Below, piece after piece: positions 1-6,679 of a stretch of 27,431 bases of DNA (the stretch's first letter is position 1; every line of letters starts with the position of its first letter). A program made the position numbers and the translations under genes. Source of the stretch: a virus; the IMG/VR virus record IMGVR_UViG_3300029448_000044, positions 29,613 through 57,043 of that record; one strand, 5' to 3'. Below the pieces are notes generated by a model that did no database searches, was not told where the DNA came from, and saw nothing but the letters and a program-made list of their open reading frames with translations.

Positions 1-1787
1 GCACAAACAACTGCTGCTGCACTTTTAGTTAATTGTAATTGTCCTTCTAATGAAGTATTGCCTGATACTCTTACTGTTCCTAAGAAACCTGCTGCACCAC
101 TTACTGTAGCTGTGCTTAAAAGATTAACTGCACCACCAACTGATGTTGCTCCTGCTACTGATAATGTACTTTGTAAATGCGTAGCTCCTACTATAGTAGT
201 TGTTGAACCTACATATAATGTACCACCAATAGTTGCATTATTAACTGATATATTACCTGCAATAGACATTGGTACATTTGTAAGATTACTACCATCACCA
301 TAAAAAGCACTAGCACAAACTTTAGAACTTACATGTACATCTCCTTTAACTGTAACATTACCACCTAATGATACATTACCTGCTACGTCTAATGTTCCAC
401 CTATAGTTGTATTACCACTTACTCTTACTGTACCTAAGAAACCTGCAGCTCCAGAAACTGTGGCAGTAGATAAAAGATTAACAGCTCCACCTATACTTGC
501 TGTGCCACCTATAGAAGCATTACTTGCTACTGTTAATGTACTTGCAAGATTTACTGCACCTCCTACAGATAACGCACCACCTATTGATGCAGCTCCTGCA
601 ATCGTTGTAGTACCACCTATATTTAATCCACCACTTATAGATGCATTTGTTTTAAATGTAGCATCACCTGAAACTGTAACAGTAGATGCAAAAGTTCCTG
701 CACCTGTTGTAATTAATGTACCACCTATAGATGTATTACCATTAACATCTAATGTACTATTAATAGATGTTGCATCTTTAAATGTTGCTGTACCTACTAA
801 TGTTGTAGTTCCTGATACTTGTAATGTACCTCCAACAATAGCATTTGATACAGAAATATTTCCTGTTATATTTACAGGAACATTAGTTAGATTACTTCCA
901 TCTCCATAAAAGGCAGAAGCACATACTTTAGAACTTACATGAACATCACCTTTTACAGTTACATTACCACCTAGTGAAACATTACCTGCAACATCTAATG
1001 TAGATGCAAGTGAAGTAGCTCCACTAACTCGTACTGTTCCTAAAAATCCTGCTGCTCCTGATACAGTTGCTGTGCTTAATAAATTAGTAGCACCACCTAT
1101 AGTTGTAGCACCTGCTATAGAAACTGTTGATTGTAAATGTGTAGCACCTGAAACACTTAATGTACTATTTAATCCTACTGCACCTACTACAGATAAGGTA
1201 CCACCTATAGATGCATTATTTGTAACTCTTAATGTAGATACAGATACATCTCCTGATGTAGGAACATTTGTTAAGTTAGAACCATCACCATAAAAAGCTG
1301 AAGCACATACTTTAGCATTAGCAGCCTGAACATTTGTTCCTGCTATTGTAACTGTTCCTCCAATATTTACATTACCTGATACAGAAACATTAGATTTAAA
1401 AGTTCCTGCACCTTCTACAGTTACAGTAGATTTTAATACAGTAGCTCCTGATACACTAGCAGTTCCACCTACTGTTAAATTAGTTATTGATACATTTCCT
1501 TCTATTGTTGCTGTTACTCCAGATAAATTAGAACCATCTCCATAATATGAAGATGCACAGACTTTACCTGTTACTAATAAATCACCTGATACAGATACAT
1601 CTTCTCCTACACCAAATGTACCACCAACATATACTTGACCTGTTGCTACTTGTAGTGCTGTATTTGTTCCATCTCCTGTTTGTACTTGAACTAAACTTGC
1701 ACTTACTCCTTCATTAGCAGATACAGCAGCTATTTTTAAAAGTTCTTTATAACTATTTGATATTAATTTTCCTTGTAATGTACTCAT
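1..1787 (-). CDS. Tail fibre / tailspike-like protein, repeat-rich (partial, C-terminus outside window)
   Basis: The frame starts with ATG at 1787 and stays open to the window edge, so about 595 residues are present and the C-terminus is missing. The N-terminus (MSTLQGKLISNSYKELLKIA) is followed by long runs of short Ser/Thr/Gly/Val repeats of the pattern GGTxxVSGAxxxxSTxxVxG. A YGDGSNL motif recurs near 1540, 1290, 900 and 295, in three cases within VCASAFYGDGSNLTNVP. Such repeats suit a trimeric beta-structured fibre, and the YGDGSNL motif is one I recall from marine phage fibres. The start overlaps the stop of the zinc-ribbon gene (ATGA). Receptor binding is inferred from family and position, since the tip domain is not visible. 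Confidence 0.85.
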   Translation of the reverse strand, partial: MSTLQGKLISNSYKELLKIAAVSANEGVSASLVQVQTGDGTNTALQVATGQVYVGGTFGVGEDVSVSGDLLVTGKVCASSYYGDGSNLSGVTATIEGNVSITNLTVGGTASVSGATVLKSTVTVEGAGTFKSNVSVSGNVNIGGTVTIAGTNVQAANAKVCASAFYGDGSNLTNVPTSGDVSVSTLRVTNNASIGGTLSVVGAVGLNSTLSVSGATHLQSTVSIAGATTIGGATNLLSTATVSGAAGFLGTVRVSGATSLASTLDVAGNVSLGGNVTVKGDVHVSSKVCASAFYGDGSNLTNVPVNITGNISVSNAIVGGTLQVSGTTTLVGTATFKDATSINSTLDVNGNTSIGGTLITTGAGTFASTVTVSGDATFKTNASISGGLNIGGTTTIAGAASIGGALSVGGAVNLASTLTVASNASIGGTASIGGAVNLLSTATVSGAAGFLGTVRVSGNTTIGGTLDVAGNVSLGGNVTVKGDVHVSSKVCASAFYGDGSNLTNVPMSIAGNISVNNATIGGTLYVGSTTTIVGATHLQSTLSVAGATSVGGAVNLLSTATVSGAAGFLGTVRVSGNTSLEGQLQLTKSAAAVVC

Positions 1788-2068
1788 ACTGAATCCCAAA
1801 AGTTTGGAACTGGCGTATCACTTTCCCAAGTAAAATCTGCCTGGTCCCATGTTTTATTTCTACCTAAGTCATCTGGCCTTGCATTTCTGATAGCTGGGTC
1901 TTCACTAACATCTGGTGATTGATTTTGTGGATGATTTTTTAAATCATATCTACCATCAAAACAAGTTGGACAACGTAATGTATTGTAACTACTTAGTCTC
2001 ATTATTCTTTGTGGATAAACAAAACCACATTCATCGCACATTCCTAATGCTCTTTTAATTGTTGCCAT
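1784..2068 (-). CDS. Small zinc-ribbon protein in tail module
   Basis: This 94-residue protein carries an N-terminal four-cysteine zinc ribbon: C11-x2-C14 and C33-x2-C36. The rest is hydrophilic and Trp/Asp-rich, ending PVPNFWDSV. It lies between a gp4-like adaptor and the tail fibre with 1- to 4-nt overlaps on both sides, so it is translationally coupled to tail genes. A structural or assembly role is inferred from position only, and I cannot name the family. Confidence 0.8.
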   Translation of the reverse strand: MATIKRALGMCDECGFVYPQRIMRLSSYNTLRCPTCFDGRYDLKNHPQNQSPDVSEDPAIRNARPDDLGRNKTWDQADFTWESDTPVPNFWDSV

Positions 2069-2748
2069 TATATAATTCTCAATTTAGGTTTAAAATAGAT
2101 ACTGGCTCTCTCTTTATCTTCTTCCATTGCTCTTTTTAAAAGCTCTTCATAATTTGCTTTTAATAATGTTAATCTCTCACTTGGTATGCCTGGTCTTTTT
2201 AGACCCATATAATAAGCAAGCCCTGCAGTTAGGCAAGGTAAAAATCTAACTGGGGCATCTGCATTTTGATTAAATGATTTATTGGTGTCTTGTACCTGAC
2301 GAATTAATTCTATTTGAAGTAGACCGGTAGAATTATCTGGTACTGGATATAAAAATAATTTTGGATTAGCTAAATTTCTTTTTACAGAATATTGTGTTGG
2401 TCTGCCTGCTTGAAACTTATTTGGTATAATATGATATTCTTCAAATGATTTTCTTTCTAATTTAGTCTCGGCTGATGTACTATCTGGCTGATATGTAACG
2501 ACTAAAGCATCTATAGCTGATGAAGCTAAATCATATGTTGTAACACTTGTCGCTACCGTAACAGTTGTTGTATCAGTGTTCCAAAGTAATACTCCTCTAT
2601 TTTGCCAGTCATTTAACATTAAGTTAATAGAACGTCTAGCAGAAGCTGGCTCATGGCCTAGTGTTTCTTCACTGCCAATCATCTCCATAGCTTCTTGAAT
2701 TACTTCATCTATGTCTAAATTAAAATTATATGTTCCTGATTGTGCCAT
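2068..2748 (-). CDS. P22 gp4-like head-tail adaptor / tail accessory protein
   Basis: This 226-residue protein has an N-terminal helical region with the pattern SARRSINLMLNDWQNRGVLLW, then a beta-rich middle and a helical C-terminus. That pattern is what I recall for podoviral tail accessory factors of the P22 gp4 type, which form the ring below the portal. It overlaps its upstream neighbour by one base and its downstream neighbour by one. A second protein of identical length at 6679-7359 has a comparable architecture, so the two may form successive rings of the connector. Family assignment is from memory of motif and context. Confidence 0.7.
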   Translation of the reverse strand: MAQSGTYNFNLDIDEVIQEAMEMIGSEETLGHEPASARRSINLMLNDWQNRGVLLWNTDTTTVTVATSVTTYDLASSAIDALVVTYQPDSTSAETKLERKSFEEYHIIPNKFQAGRPTQYSVKRNLANPKLFLYPVPDNSTGLLQIELIRQVQDTNKSFNQNADAPVRFLPCLTAGLAYYMGLKRPGIPSERLTLLKANYEELLKRAMEEDKERASIYFKPKLRII

Positions 2749-3545
2749 TATGTTGTCTTATTTTTTATGTATATAATTTCAAAAGCAGCAGATACATCAA
2801 AACTTACACTAGCTGATGAAGATAATGCTCTTACCTCAATATCTGATTTTTCTGTAATAATTGTAGGAACTGAAAATGTCTCTTCTACATGCATACCATT
2901 TGTAAGTGACTTAACATCCTTAGATTGAAAAACTTCTCCAAAAGGTCTTATACTTAAAATTAGTTTACATACTGCAGGAGTATTTGTTGATGTTCCATTT
3001 GATACATCATACTGCACTAAAAATCCTGTATAACCAGAAGGCATTGTCCATAAACTCATTAAAGATTGATTAGAACCTTCAACACCATTTATTGTTGCAT
3101 ACTTATTAGCAGGAACTCCATTTGTAACTGTTCCTGTACCTGCATAAATAACTCCTGCATTCTGTCCACCAGTTCCTGCACTACGAATAATCATACGATT
3201 AATTCTTAAATATTCTTTTGTTGTATTAACAGCAGTTTGACCATTGAGTGTTACTGTTTCGTTTATTTCATTATAATCTGCATCTAAACCAAATAACTCT
3301 ACTGTTCGTGCTCCAGTTCCTGCTGCTGCATCTGCTGTATTTGAACTTGAAACTTTTAAAACTGTAGCTGCAGATAAATAACTATATAAACCACCTTCTG
3401 ACCATACTGTTTCAAGAGAATTACCTACTGTAGGATTATTACCAAATTTAAATATATGTTTATGATGTAGTATTTGACCACGAGCAACCTGTAATTCAAA
3501 AGGTTCTGTTGTTCCTACTTGTGATATTGAACGATATACTGTCAT
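2748..3545 (-). CDS. Putative virion structural protein (tail region)
   Basis: The protein has 265 residues, is beta-rich and Gly/Thr/Ser-rich, and shows no membrane segment or signal peptide. The region with GLDADYNEINETVTLNGQTA resembles conserved structural proteins of marine podoviruses as I remember them. It sits between a small basic protein and a gp4-like adaptor with overlapping starts and stops, which supports co-translation with tail genes. No enzymatic motif was found. Its exact virion location is unknown. Confidence 0.7.
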   Translation of the reverse strand: MTVYRSISQVGTTEPFELQVARGQILHHKHIFKFGNNPTVGNSLETVWSEGGLYSYLSAATVLKVSSSNTADAAAGTGARTVELFGLDADYNEINETVTLNGQTAVNTTKEYLRINRMIIRSAGTGGQNAGVIYAGTGTVTNGVPANKYATINGVEGSNQSLMSLWTMPSGYTGFLVQYDVSNGTSTNTPAVCKLILSIRPFGEVFQSKDVKSLTNGMHVEETFSVPTIITEKSDIEVRALSSSASVSFDVSAAFEIIYIKNKTT

Positions 3546-3838
3546 GCTTTTTTATACTCTTTTCTAATTACTTCTTTACCTTTTTTAAATATACTAGCTA
3601 TCTTATGTTTATTCATAACCTTTGCTCTTTGTTCTCCGACAGTTAATATCTGTATTTTTCTAGCAAAAGGTTTTCTAATTTTTTTTACTTTCTTAACCGT
3701 ATCTCTTGCATCTTTTTCTGTTGCAAACTTTATAGATACTGTATCTTTAGGGTTCTCATCTGTATATAATCTACGACCAGAACCCTTAGGTTTTTTTCCT
3801 GTCCCTACCTTAGGGTCTTTTCTTTTTTTTGTAGCCAT
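3542..3838 (-). CDS. Small basic phage protein (GSGRRLYTDENP motif)
   Basis: The protein has 98 residues and is strongly basic, with Lys/Arg clusters at both ends. The N-terminal motif PKVGTGKKPKGSGRRLYTDE is one I recall from many marine phage proteins of unknown function. The middle contains a short beta/alpha segment (DTVSIKFATEKDARDT). The start ATG at 3838 has only a weak purine run before it and lies inside the 26-codon ORF at 3805-3885, so it may depend on translational coupling. Binding to nucleic acid or a role inside the virion is possible from the charge but not shown. Confidence 0.75.
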   Translation of the reverse strand: MATKKRKDPKVGTGKKPKGSGRRLYTDENPKDTVSIKFATEKDARDTVKKVKKIRKPFARKIQILTVGEQRAKVMNKHKIASIFKKGKEVIRKEYKKA

Positions 3839-3885
3839 CTTTTCTTTTGTTCTTTTAAGTATATATATAATGTTTGTCTACTCAT
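3805..3885 (-). CDS. 26-aa leader-like ORF overlapping the basic-protein gene
   Basis: ATG at 3885 is preceded 5 nt upstream by a perfect AGGAGG (plus-strand CCTCCT at 3891-3896), one of the strongest ribosome sites in the window. It encodes MSRQTLYIYLKEQKKRWLQK plus six more residues and stops at 3805, overlapping the first 34 nt of the 98-aa gene in another frame. It could be a leader that delivers ribosomes to the weak start at 3838, or a real small peptide. Its existence rests on the ribosome site and uninterrupted frame. Confidence 0.45.
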   Translation of the reverse strand: MSRQTLYIYLKEQKKRWLQKKEKTLR

Positions 3886-3965
3886 TTACACCTCCTAATT
3901 AAAGTTAGTGCGTTTCTTCAGCTACAGCTTACTTCCAACTCAATGAGTCAAACGATTATATTATT

Positions 3966-4040
3966 TTATATTATTGCACAAGCATAGCAGTTAATTTCTA
4001 AACCTACATGTACTTCTTTTATTACTGGTTTACTCCACAT
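3966..4040 (-). CDS. PqqA-like small peptide
   Basis: This 24-residue ORF begins MWSKPVIKEVHVGLEINCY and ends in ACAII. It matches the PqqA layout (MW-x-KP, an acidic residue at 9, G13, E15, Y19), with E15 and Y19 in the same positions as the Glu and Tyr that are cross-linked to make pyrroloquinoline quinone. The start lies 4 nt after the stop of the 87-aa gene, with a purine-rich AAGGGA about 8 nt upstream. No PqqB-E genes are in the window, so modification would need host enzymes. The ORF is visible in the sequence; the PqqA relationship is inferred from motif spacing. An alternative is an unrelated short peptide with a chance match. Confidence 0.65.
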   Translation of the reverse strand: MWSKPVIKEVHVGLEINCYACAII

Positions 4041-4044
4041 ATGA

Positions 4045-4308
4045 TTATCCCTTCTTTGTTTTTTTCTTTTTAAATGTTGATACAAATGTAGGCTTACCAC
4101 CTACTCCTTGTTTCTTAGCTCTTTTTCTCTTCACTGCAGACCTTCTTTCACCTGCTGTCATTTTTTTAGCTTTGGCTAATGGAACACATTTAGGATACTT
4201 ACGTTTACTACCTTTTGCTTTTTTTCTACCACAAGGTTGAAACTTACCATTCTTTTTAGGTGCTCCTATATCTACCCATTTTTCTCCTACCCATTTACGT
4301 AAACTCAT
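4045..4308 (-). CDS. Small Lys/Arg-rich phage protein (WVGEKWVDIGAP motif)
   Basis: The 87-residue protein starts with SLRKWVGEKWVDIGAPKKNG and continues with a Cys-containing basic core (QPCGRKKAKGSKRKYPKC) and GERRSAVKRKRAKKQ. The N-terminal signature and basic C-terminal half recall a widespread phage family of unknown function. The two cysteines are spaced about 15 residues apart. Its start overlaps the stop of the 59-aa gene (ATGA), making it part of a coupled series of basic small genes. Nucleic-acid binding is a guess from charge. Confidence 0.75.
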   Translation of the reverse strand: MSLRKWVGEKWVDIGAPKKNGKFQPCGRKKAKGSKRKYPKCVPLAKAKKMTAGERRSAVKRKRAKKQGVGGKPTFVSTFKKKKTKKG

Positions 4309-4484
4309 TTCTTTTTCCTACGAGTAGTCTTTCTTTTTTTCTTAGTAGTTTTCTTTTTCTTCTTGCCACCAGGTTTTATTTTACCAGAACAAACTGCTGA
4401 TGCATACATATTAGCGTATGCTGATGGATATACATCAAATTTTCTTTTTGCTGCTGCCTTACCTTTTGGACAAAGTTTGGCCAT
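4305..4484 (-). CDS. Small basic protein with KFDVYPSAYAN motif
   Basis: This 59-residue ORF starts at ATG 4484 and encodes MAKLCPKGKAAAKRKFDVYP followed by SAYANMYASAVCSGK and a tail composed almost only of Lys, Arg, Thr and Gly. The KFDVYPSAYAN core is a recurrent motif of small marine phage proteins as I recall them (function unknown). It overlaps the preceding 45-aa gene by one base and the following 87-aa gene by four bases. It is probably nucleic-acid- or virion-associated, but this is not demonstrated. Confidence 0.75.
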   Translation of the reverse strand: MAKLCPKGKAAAKRKFDVYPSAYANMYASAVCSGKIKPGGKKKKKTTKKKRKTTRRKKK

Positions 4485-4621
4485 TACTTAGCTCTACCAC
4501 CAGCTTTTTTCTTTATCACGCCACCTTTAGACATGTATTTAGATTTCATTCCAACCATTTTACCGGCTTTTTTTCCTATTACTTTTCCTTTTGCTCTGTA
4601 CTTTGTTTTCATTCCTGGCAT
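4484..4621 (-). CDS. 45-aa Lys/Gly-rich protein
   Basis: ATG at 4621 is preceded by GGAG about 7 nt upstream. The product is short and basic, with repeated GMK(S/T)KY units (PGMKTKY, VGMKSKY) and an ending SKGGVIKKKAGGRAK that resembles the GGKVIKKAGGG segment of the 85-aa protein at 6422-6679. It overlaps the last 62 nt of the 240-aa gene in another frame. It is unrecognised beyond this similarity. Confidence 0.6.
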   Translation of the reverse strand: MPGMKTKYRAKGKVIGKKAGKMVGMKSKYMSKGGVIKKKAGGRAK

Positions 4622-5282
4622 TTTTATTCTCCTTATATAAGTTATTAAATGTTATTTCAGGGTCAGTATAACTATCGTGTATCTCTGCTGCATGTATATG
4701 CTGACTTGGTATAAAATCTGGTGCACCTTCACCAGCAACCCATAAAGCAGGACTTGTTACTCTAACTCTATTATTAGGTAAAGCTACGATATTACCTGTC
4801 CATTTTCCTGCATCAATTAATTGTAGTACATGATTTTGTTTATGTTGTGCAGGACAATCACTAATATCACTATCAGTAAAATCAACAGTAAACATGTAAC
4901 GACCTTTATAAAATTCGTTATCTATTTTACAATACCAGGGACTAGCTGTTAATAAATCTAACCTTACTACGCTATGTGTTCTTGAAGAACAATCCCAAGG
5001 TTGTGCTAAGTGAGTATCCATTCTCTCTGGTATCTCTTCTAATATCTCATCTGCTATTAGTGCTGTAATTGGCATTCTAGCCCACATTGCACCCCCATGA
5101 ATATTAGGTTCATCTTCTATTCCAGTGAACATCACTTGAAAACTTAAACATCTATCTGGTATTGTATTAACTGCAAAAGCAATTCCATGTAATACTTCAC
5201 CATGATAATTAAGATGATTATGTGTAAACTCTTTTCTTACCCAACATTTAAAATGGGGAATATTGCTTATTAAATATGACAG
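4560..5282 (-). CDS. Conserved marine-phage hypothetical protein, probable CTG start
   Basis: The first ATG in frame is at 5135, but the frame stays open upstream to the TAA of the 99-aa gene (5283-5285). The added residues SYLISNIPHFKCWVRKEF look like the N-terminus of a conserved marine podovirus/cyanophage protein I remember. The codon right after that stop is CTG (5280-5282), preceded by GGAGG 6 nt upstream, giving 240 residues. The middle contains EPNIHGGAMWARMPI and a VALPNNRVRVTSPALWV segment. The last roughly 20 residues are a basic tail overprinted on the 45-aa gene. Function is unknown, and an infection-cycle or virion role is possible. Confidence 0.7.
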   Translation of the reverse strand: MSYLISNIPHFKCWVRKEFTHNHLNYHGEVLHGIAFAVNTIPDRCLSFQVMFTGIEDEPNIHGGAMWARMPITALIADEILEEIPERMDTHLAQPWDCSSRTHSVVRLDLLTASPWYCKIDNEFYKGRYMFTVDFTDSDISDCPAQHKQNHVLQLIDAGKWTGNIVALPNNRVRVTSPALWVAGEGAPDFIPSQHIHAAEIHDSYTDPEITFNNLYKENKNARNENKVQSKRKSNRKKSR

Positions 5283-5582
5283 TTAGCACCTCCATCTGCG
5301 TCTTGCTTGTCTTAATCTTGAGTTAGGGTCTTTAGCTGCTTTAGGAAACTTTTTCATTTGTCCTGCAGACCTAGCACAGTAACTCCTTCTTCTTGCTGCT
5401 CTACTTTTACTTGGATTTTTTTCAGTAACAGCAGTCTTTAATTTACTACCAGGATTTTGTCTCCTGTATTTTTTTACGCCTTTTTCAGTTAAACCGGCAC
5501 CTTCTTTAGTGGGTCTTTTATCTCCACTTTTAATCGACATGCCCTTCATACCTTTGCCTTTACTTTTCTTCTTCTTAGGCAT
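5283..5582 (-). CDS. Small basic Cys-containing phage protein
   Basis: The 99-residue protein is rich in Lys and Arg. The N-terminus is KKKKSKGKGMKGM, followed by GLTEKGVKKYRRQNPGSKLK, a conserved-looking core RRRSYCARSAGQMKKFPKA, and the ending RQARRRWRC. This combination matches a family of small phage proteins of unknown function that I recall. It overlaps the 64-aa gene by 8 nt and is directly followed, without a gap, by the CTG-start gene. Its last codons supply the GGAGG used by that gene. Confidence 0.75.
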   Translation of the reverse strand: MPKKKKSKGKGMKGMSIKSGDKRPTKEGAGLTEKGVKKYRRQNPGSKLKTAVTEKNPSKSRAARRRSYCARSAGQMKKFPKAAKDPNSRLRQARRRWRC

Positions 5583-5769
5583 CTTCTGTTTTATATTCGG
5601 TTGATTCTTCTTTTATCTGAGATTCAATAGTTCCTCTAACTTGAGGACCTTTTCTAGCTGCACCATAGCCTTGACCAGTTGGCCTAGCTACAACATCATC
5701 TAGTTTATAATTGTTAATTACTTTACCTTCAGCACCGATAATTAAATCTTTTCCTACAAATTTACCCAT
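5575..5769 (-). CDS. Hypothetical 64-aa protein
   Basis: This short hydrophilic protein starts MGKFVGKDLIIGAEGKVINN and has a Gly/Arg-rich centre (ARPTGQGYGAARKGPQVRG) and an acidic C-terminus. No known motif is recognised. It lies between the 133-aa and 99-aa small genes with a 3-nt gap and an 8-nt overlap, so it belongs to the same transcription unit. Confidence 0.65.
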   Translation of the reverse strand: MGKFVGKDLIIGAEGKVINNYKLDDVVARPTGQGYGAARKGPQVRGTIESQIKEESTEYKTEDA

Positions 5770-5772
5770 TGT

Positions 5773-6174
5773 TTATCCTTTCTTGTATAATGATGCAACT
5801 AATGTATTACCATCAATTTTACCACCTTTAGATTTTCTAATTAGTCCACCTTTTTTAAAAGGTTGTTTTTCTTTTATTTGTTTATTAAATTCTTCTCTAA
5901 ATTCTTTTTTAGTTAATACTTTATTATCTGGTGCACCTTTTATTGCAATTCTACGAATTATATGTCTTAGTGGTAATAAAGTCCCTGTCCCACCAAATCT
6001 TTTTCCATATCTTTCTTTTAATTGTTTTTTACTTTCTTGGGGCATTTCTTCGCCCATAACAGTTGTATCATAAAACATTTTTTTATACTCTTTAAATGAT
6101 TTTTCAAAATCAGGAGCTGATTGTTTAGATTTTACAATATTTTTTCTTGCATTTTTTGATTTTTTATCAGACAT
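5773..6174 (-). CDS. Small Lys-rich protein with C-terminal GGKI...LVASLY motif
   Basis: The 133-residue protein is highly charged and mostly helical, with a Lys-rich C-terminal third. It ends in KGGKIDGNTLVASLYKKG, a motif shared with the next upstream 81-aa protein (GGKIGDKLVASFYGG) and, more loosely, with the 85-aa protein. Its start overlaps the upstream stop by one base. No function is recognised. The shared tail suggests a common partner or common destination, for example the capsid. Confidence 0.7.
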   Translation of the reverse strand: MSDKKSKNARKNIVKSKQSAPDFEKSFKEYKKMFYDTTVMGEEMPQESKKQLKERYGKRFGGTGTLLPLRHIIRRIAIKGAPDNKVLTKKEFREEFNKQIKEKQPFKKGGLIRKSKGGKIDGNTLVASLYKKG

Positions 6175-6419
6175 TATTCACATCCTCCATAAAATGAAGC
6201 AACAAGTTTATCACCTATCTTGCCACCTTCTTTAGCTGCTATTCGTTTAATTGTTTTTTGTTTTACTTTAATATTTTTTTGTGGTGATTTAGTTCTTTTT
6301 GGTTTTACACTAGTTTCTTGTAAAAATCTTTTCTCTATTGCTTTATCAAGTTCTTTACCAGTTAAACCTTCTTCTTCAAGTTCTTCTTTAATTTTTTCTT
6401 TTATTGCATCATTATCCAT
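6174..6419 (-). CDS. Small protein with C-terminal GGKI...LVASFY motif
   Basis: The 81-residue protein has an acidic/basic helical first half (KEKIKEELEEEGLTGKELDK) and a basic second half ending EGGKIGDKLVASFYGGCE. The ending is nearly the same as that of the 133-aa protein encoded next. A single cysteine sits two residues from the C-terminus. It is separated from the 85-aa gene by 2 nt. Function unknown. Confidence 0.7.
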   Translation of the reverse strand: MDNDAIKEKIKEELEEEGLTGKELDKAIEKRFLQETSVKPKRTKSPQKNIKVKQKTIKRIAAKEGGKIGDKLVASFYGGCE

Positions 6420-6421
6420 AA

Positions 6422-6679
6422 TTACATTCCTTTATAAGACGAATTAACCATAGAGTCACCTTCTTTATTTATTTTAATGACTCCTCCACCAGCTTTTTTA
6501 ATTACTTTACCACCATACATTTTACCAATCATTTTATCACCATCGCCCATTTTAGCTTTAATAATTTTTTCTTTTAATGGTTTTGGTAAATTTTTTTGGT
6601 CTCCTATTAGATATTTATCTTCTTTCATTTTATTGCCTCTTGTTACTTGTAAATTTATATTACTTCTATTAATAGCCAT
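6422..6679 (-). CDS. Small Gly/Lys-rich protein with duplicated GDxM motif
   Basis: The 85-residue protein starts MAINRSNINLQVTRGNKMKE. The second half contains two versions of a GD-x-M-[IV]-x-x-x-Y-x-G motif: GDKMIGKMYGG and, near the end, GDSMVNSSYKG. These resemble the C-termini of the two following genes. A GGKVIKKAGGGVIK run lies between them. The start overlaps the stop of the head-tail adaptor gene (TAATG). Function unknown. Confidence 0.7.
   Translation of the reverse strand: MAINRSNINLQVTRGNKMKEDKYLIGDQKNLPKPLKEKIIKAKMGDGDKMIGKMYGGKVIKKAGGGVIKINKEGDSMVNSSYKGM

Noticed and set aside
58-1293. Plus-strand open frames with Pro/Ala/Thr/Val-rich repeats
   Set aside because: They are the antisense of the repeat-rich tail fibre, lack ribosome sites and have shadow-type composition.
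60-1560. Regular repeats that could suggest a CRISPR array or VNTR
   Set aside because: The repeats keep the reading frame, vary at third positions, and encode a continuous fibre protein; there are no identical repeats with unique spacers.
2401-2440. GGTATAAT on the plus strand as another copy of the phage promoter
   Set aside because: Inside a minus-strand gene and without a TTGC box at 17 nt.
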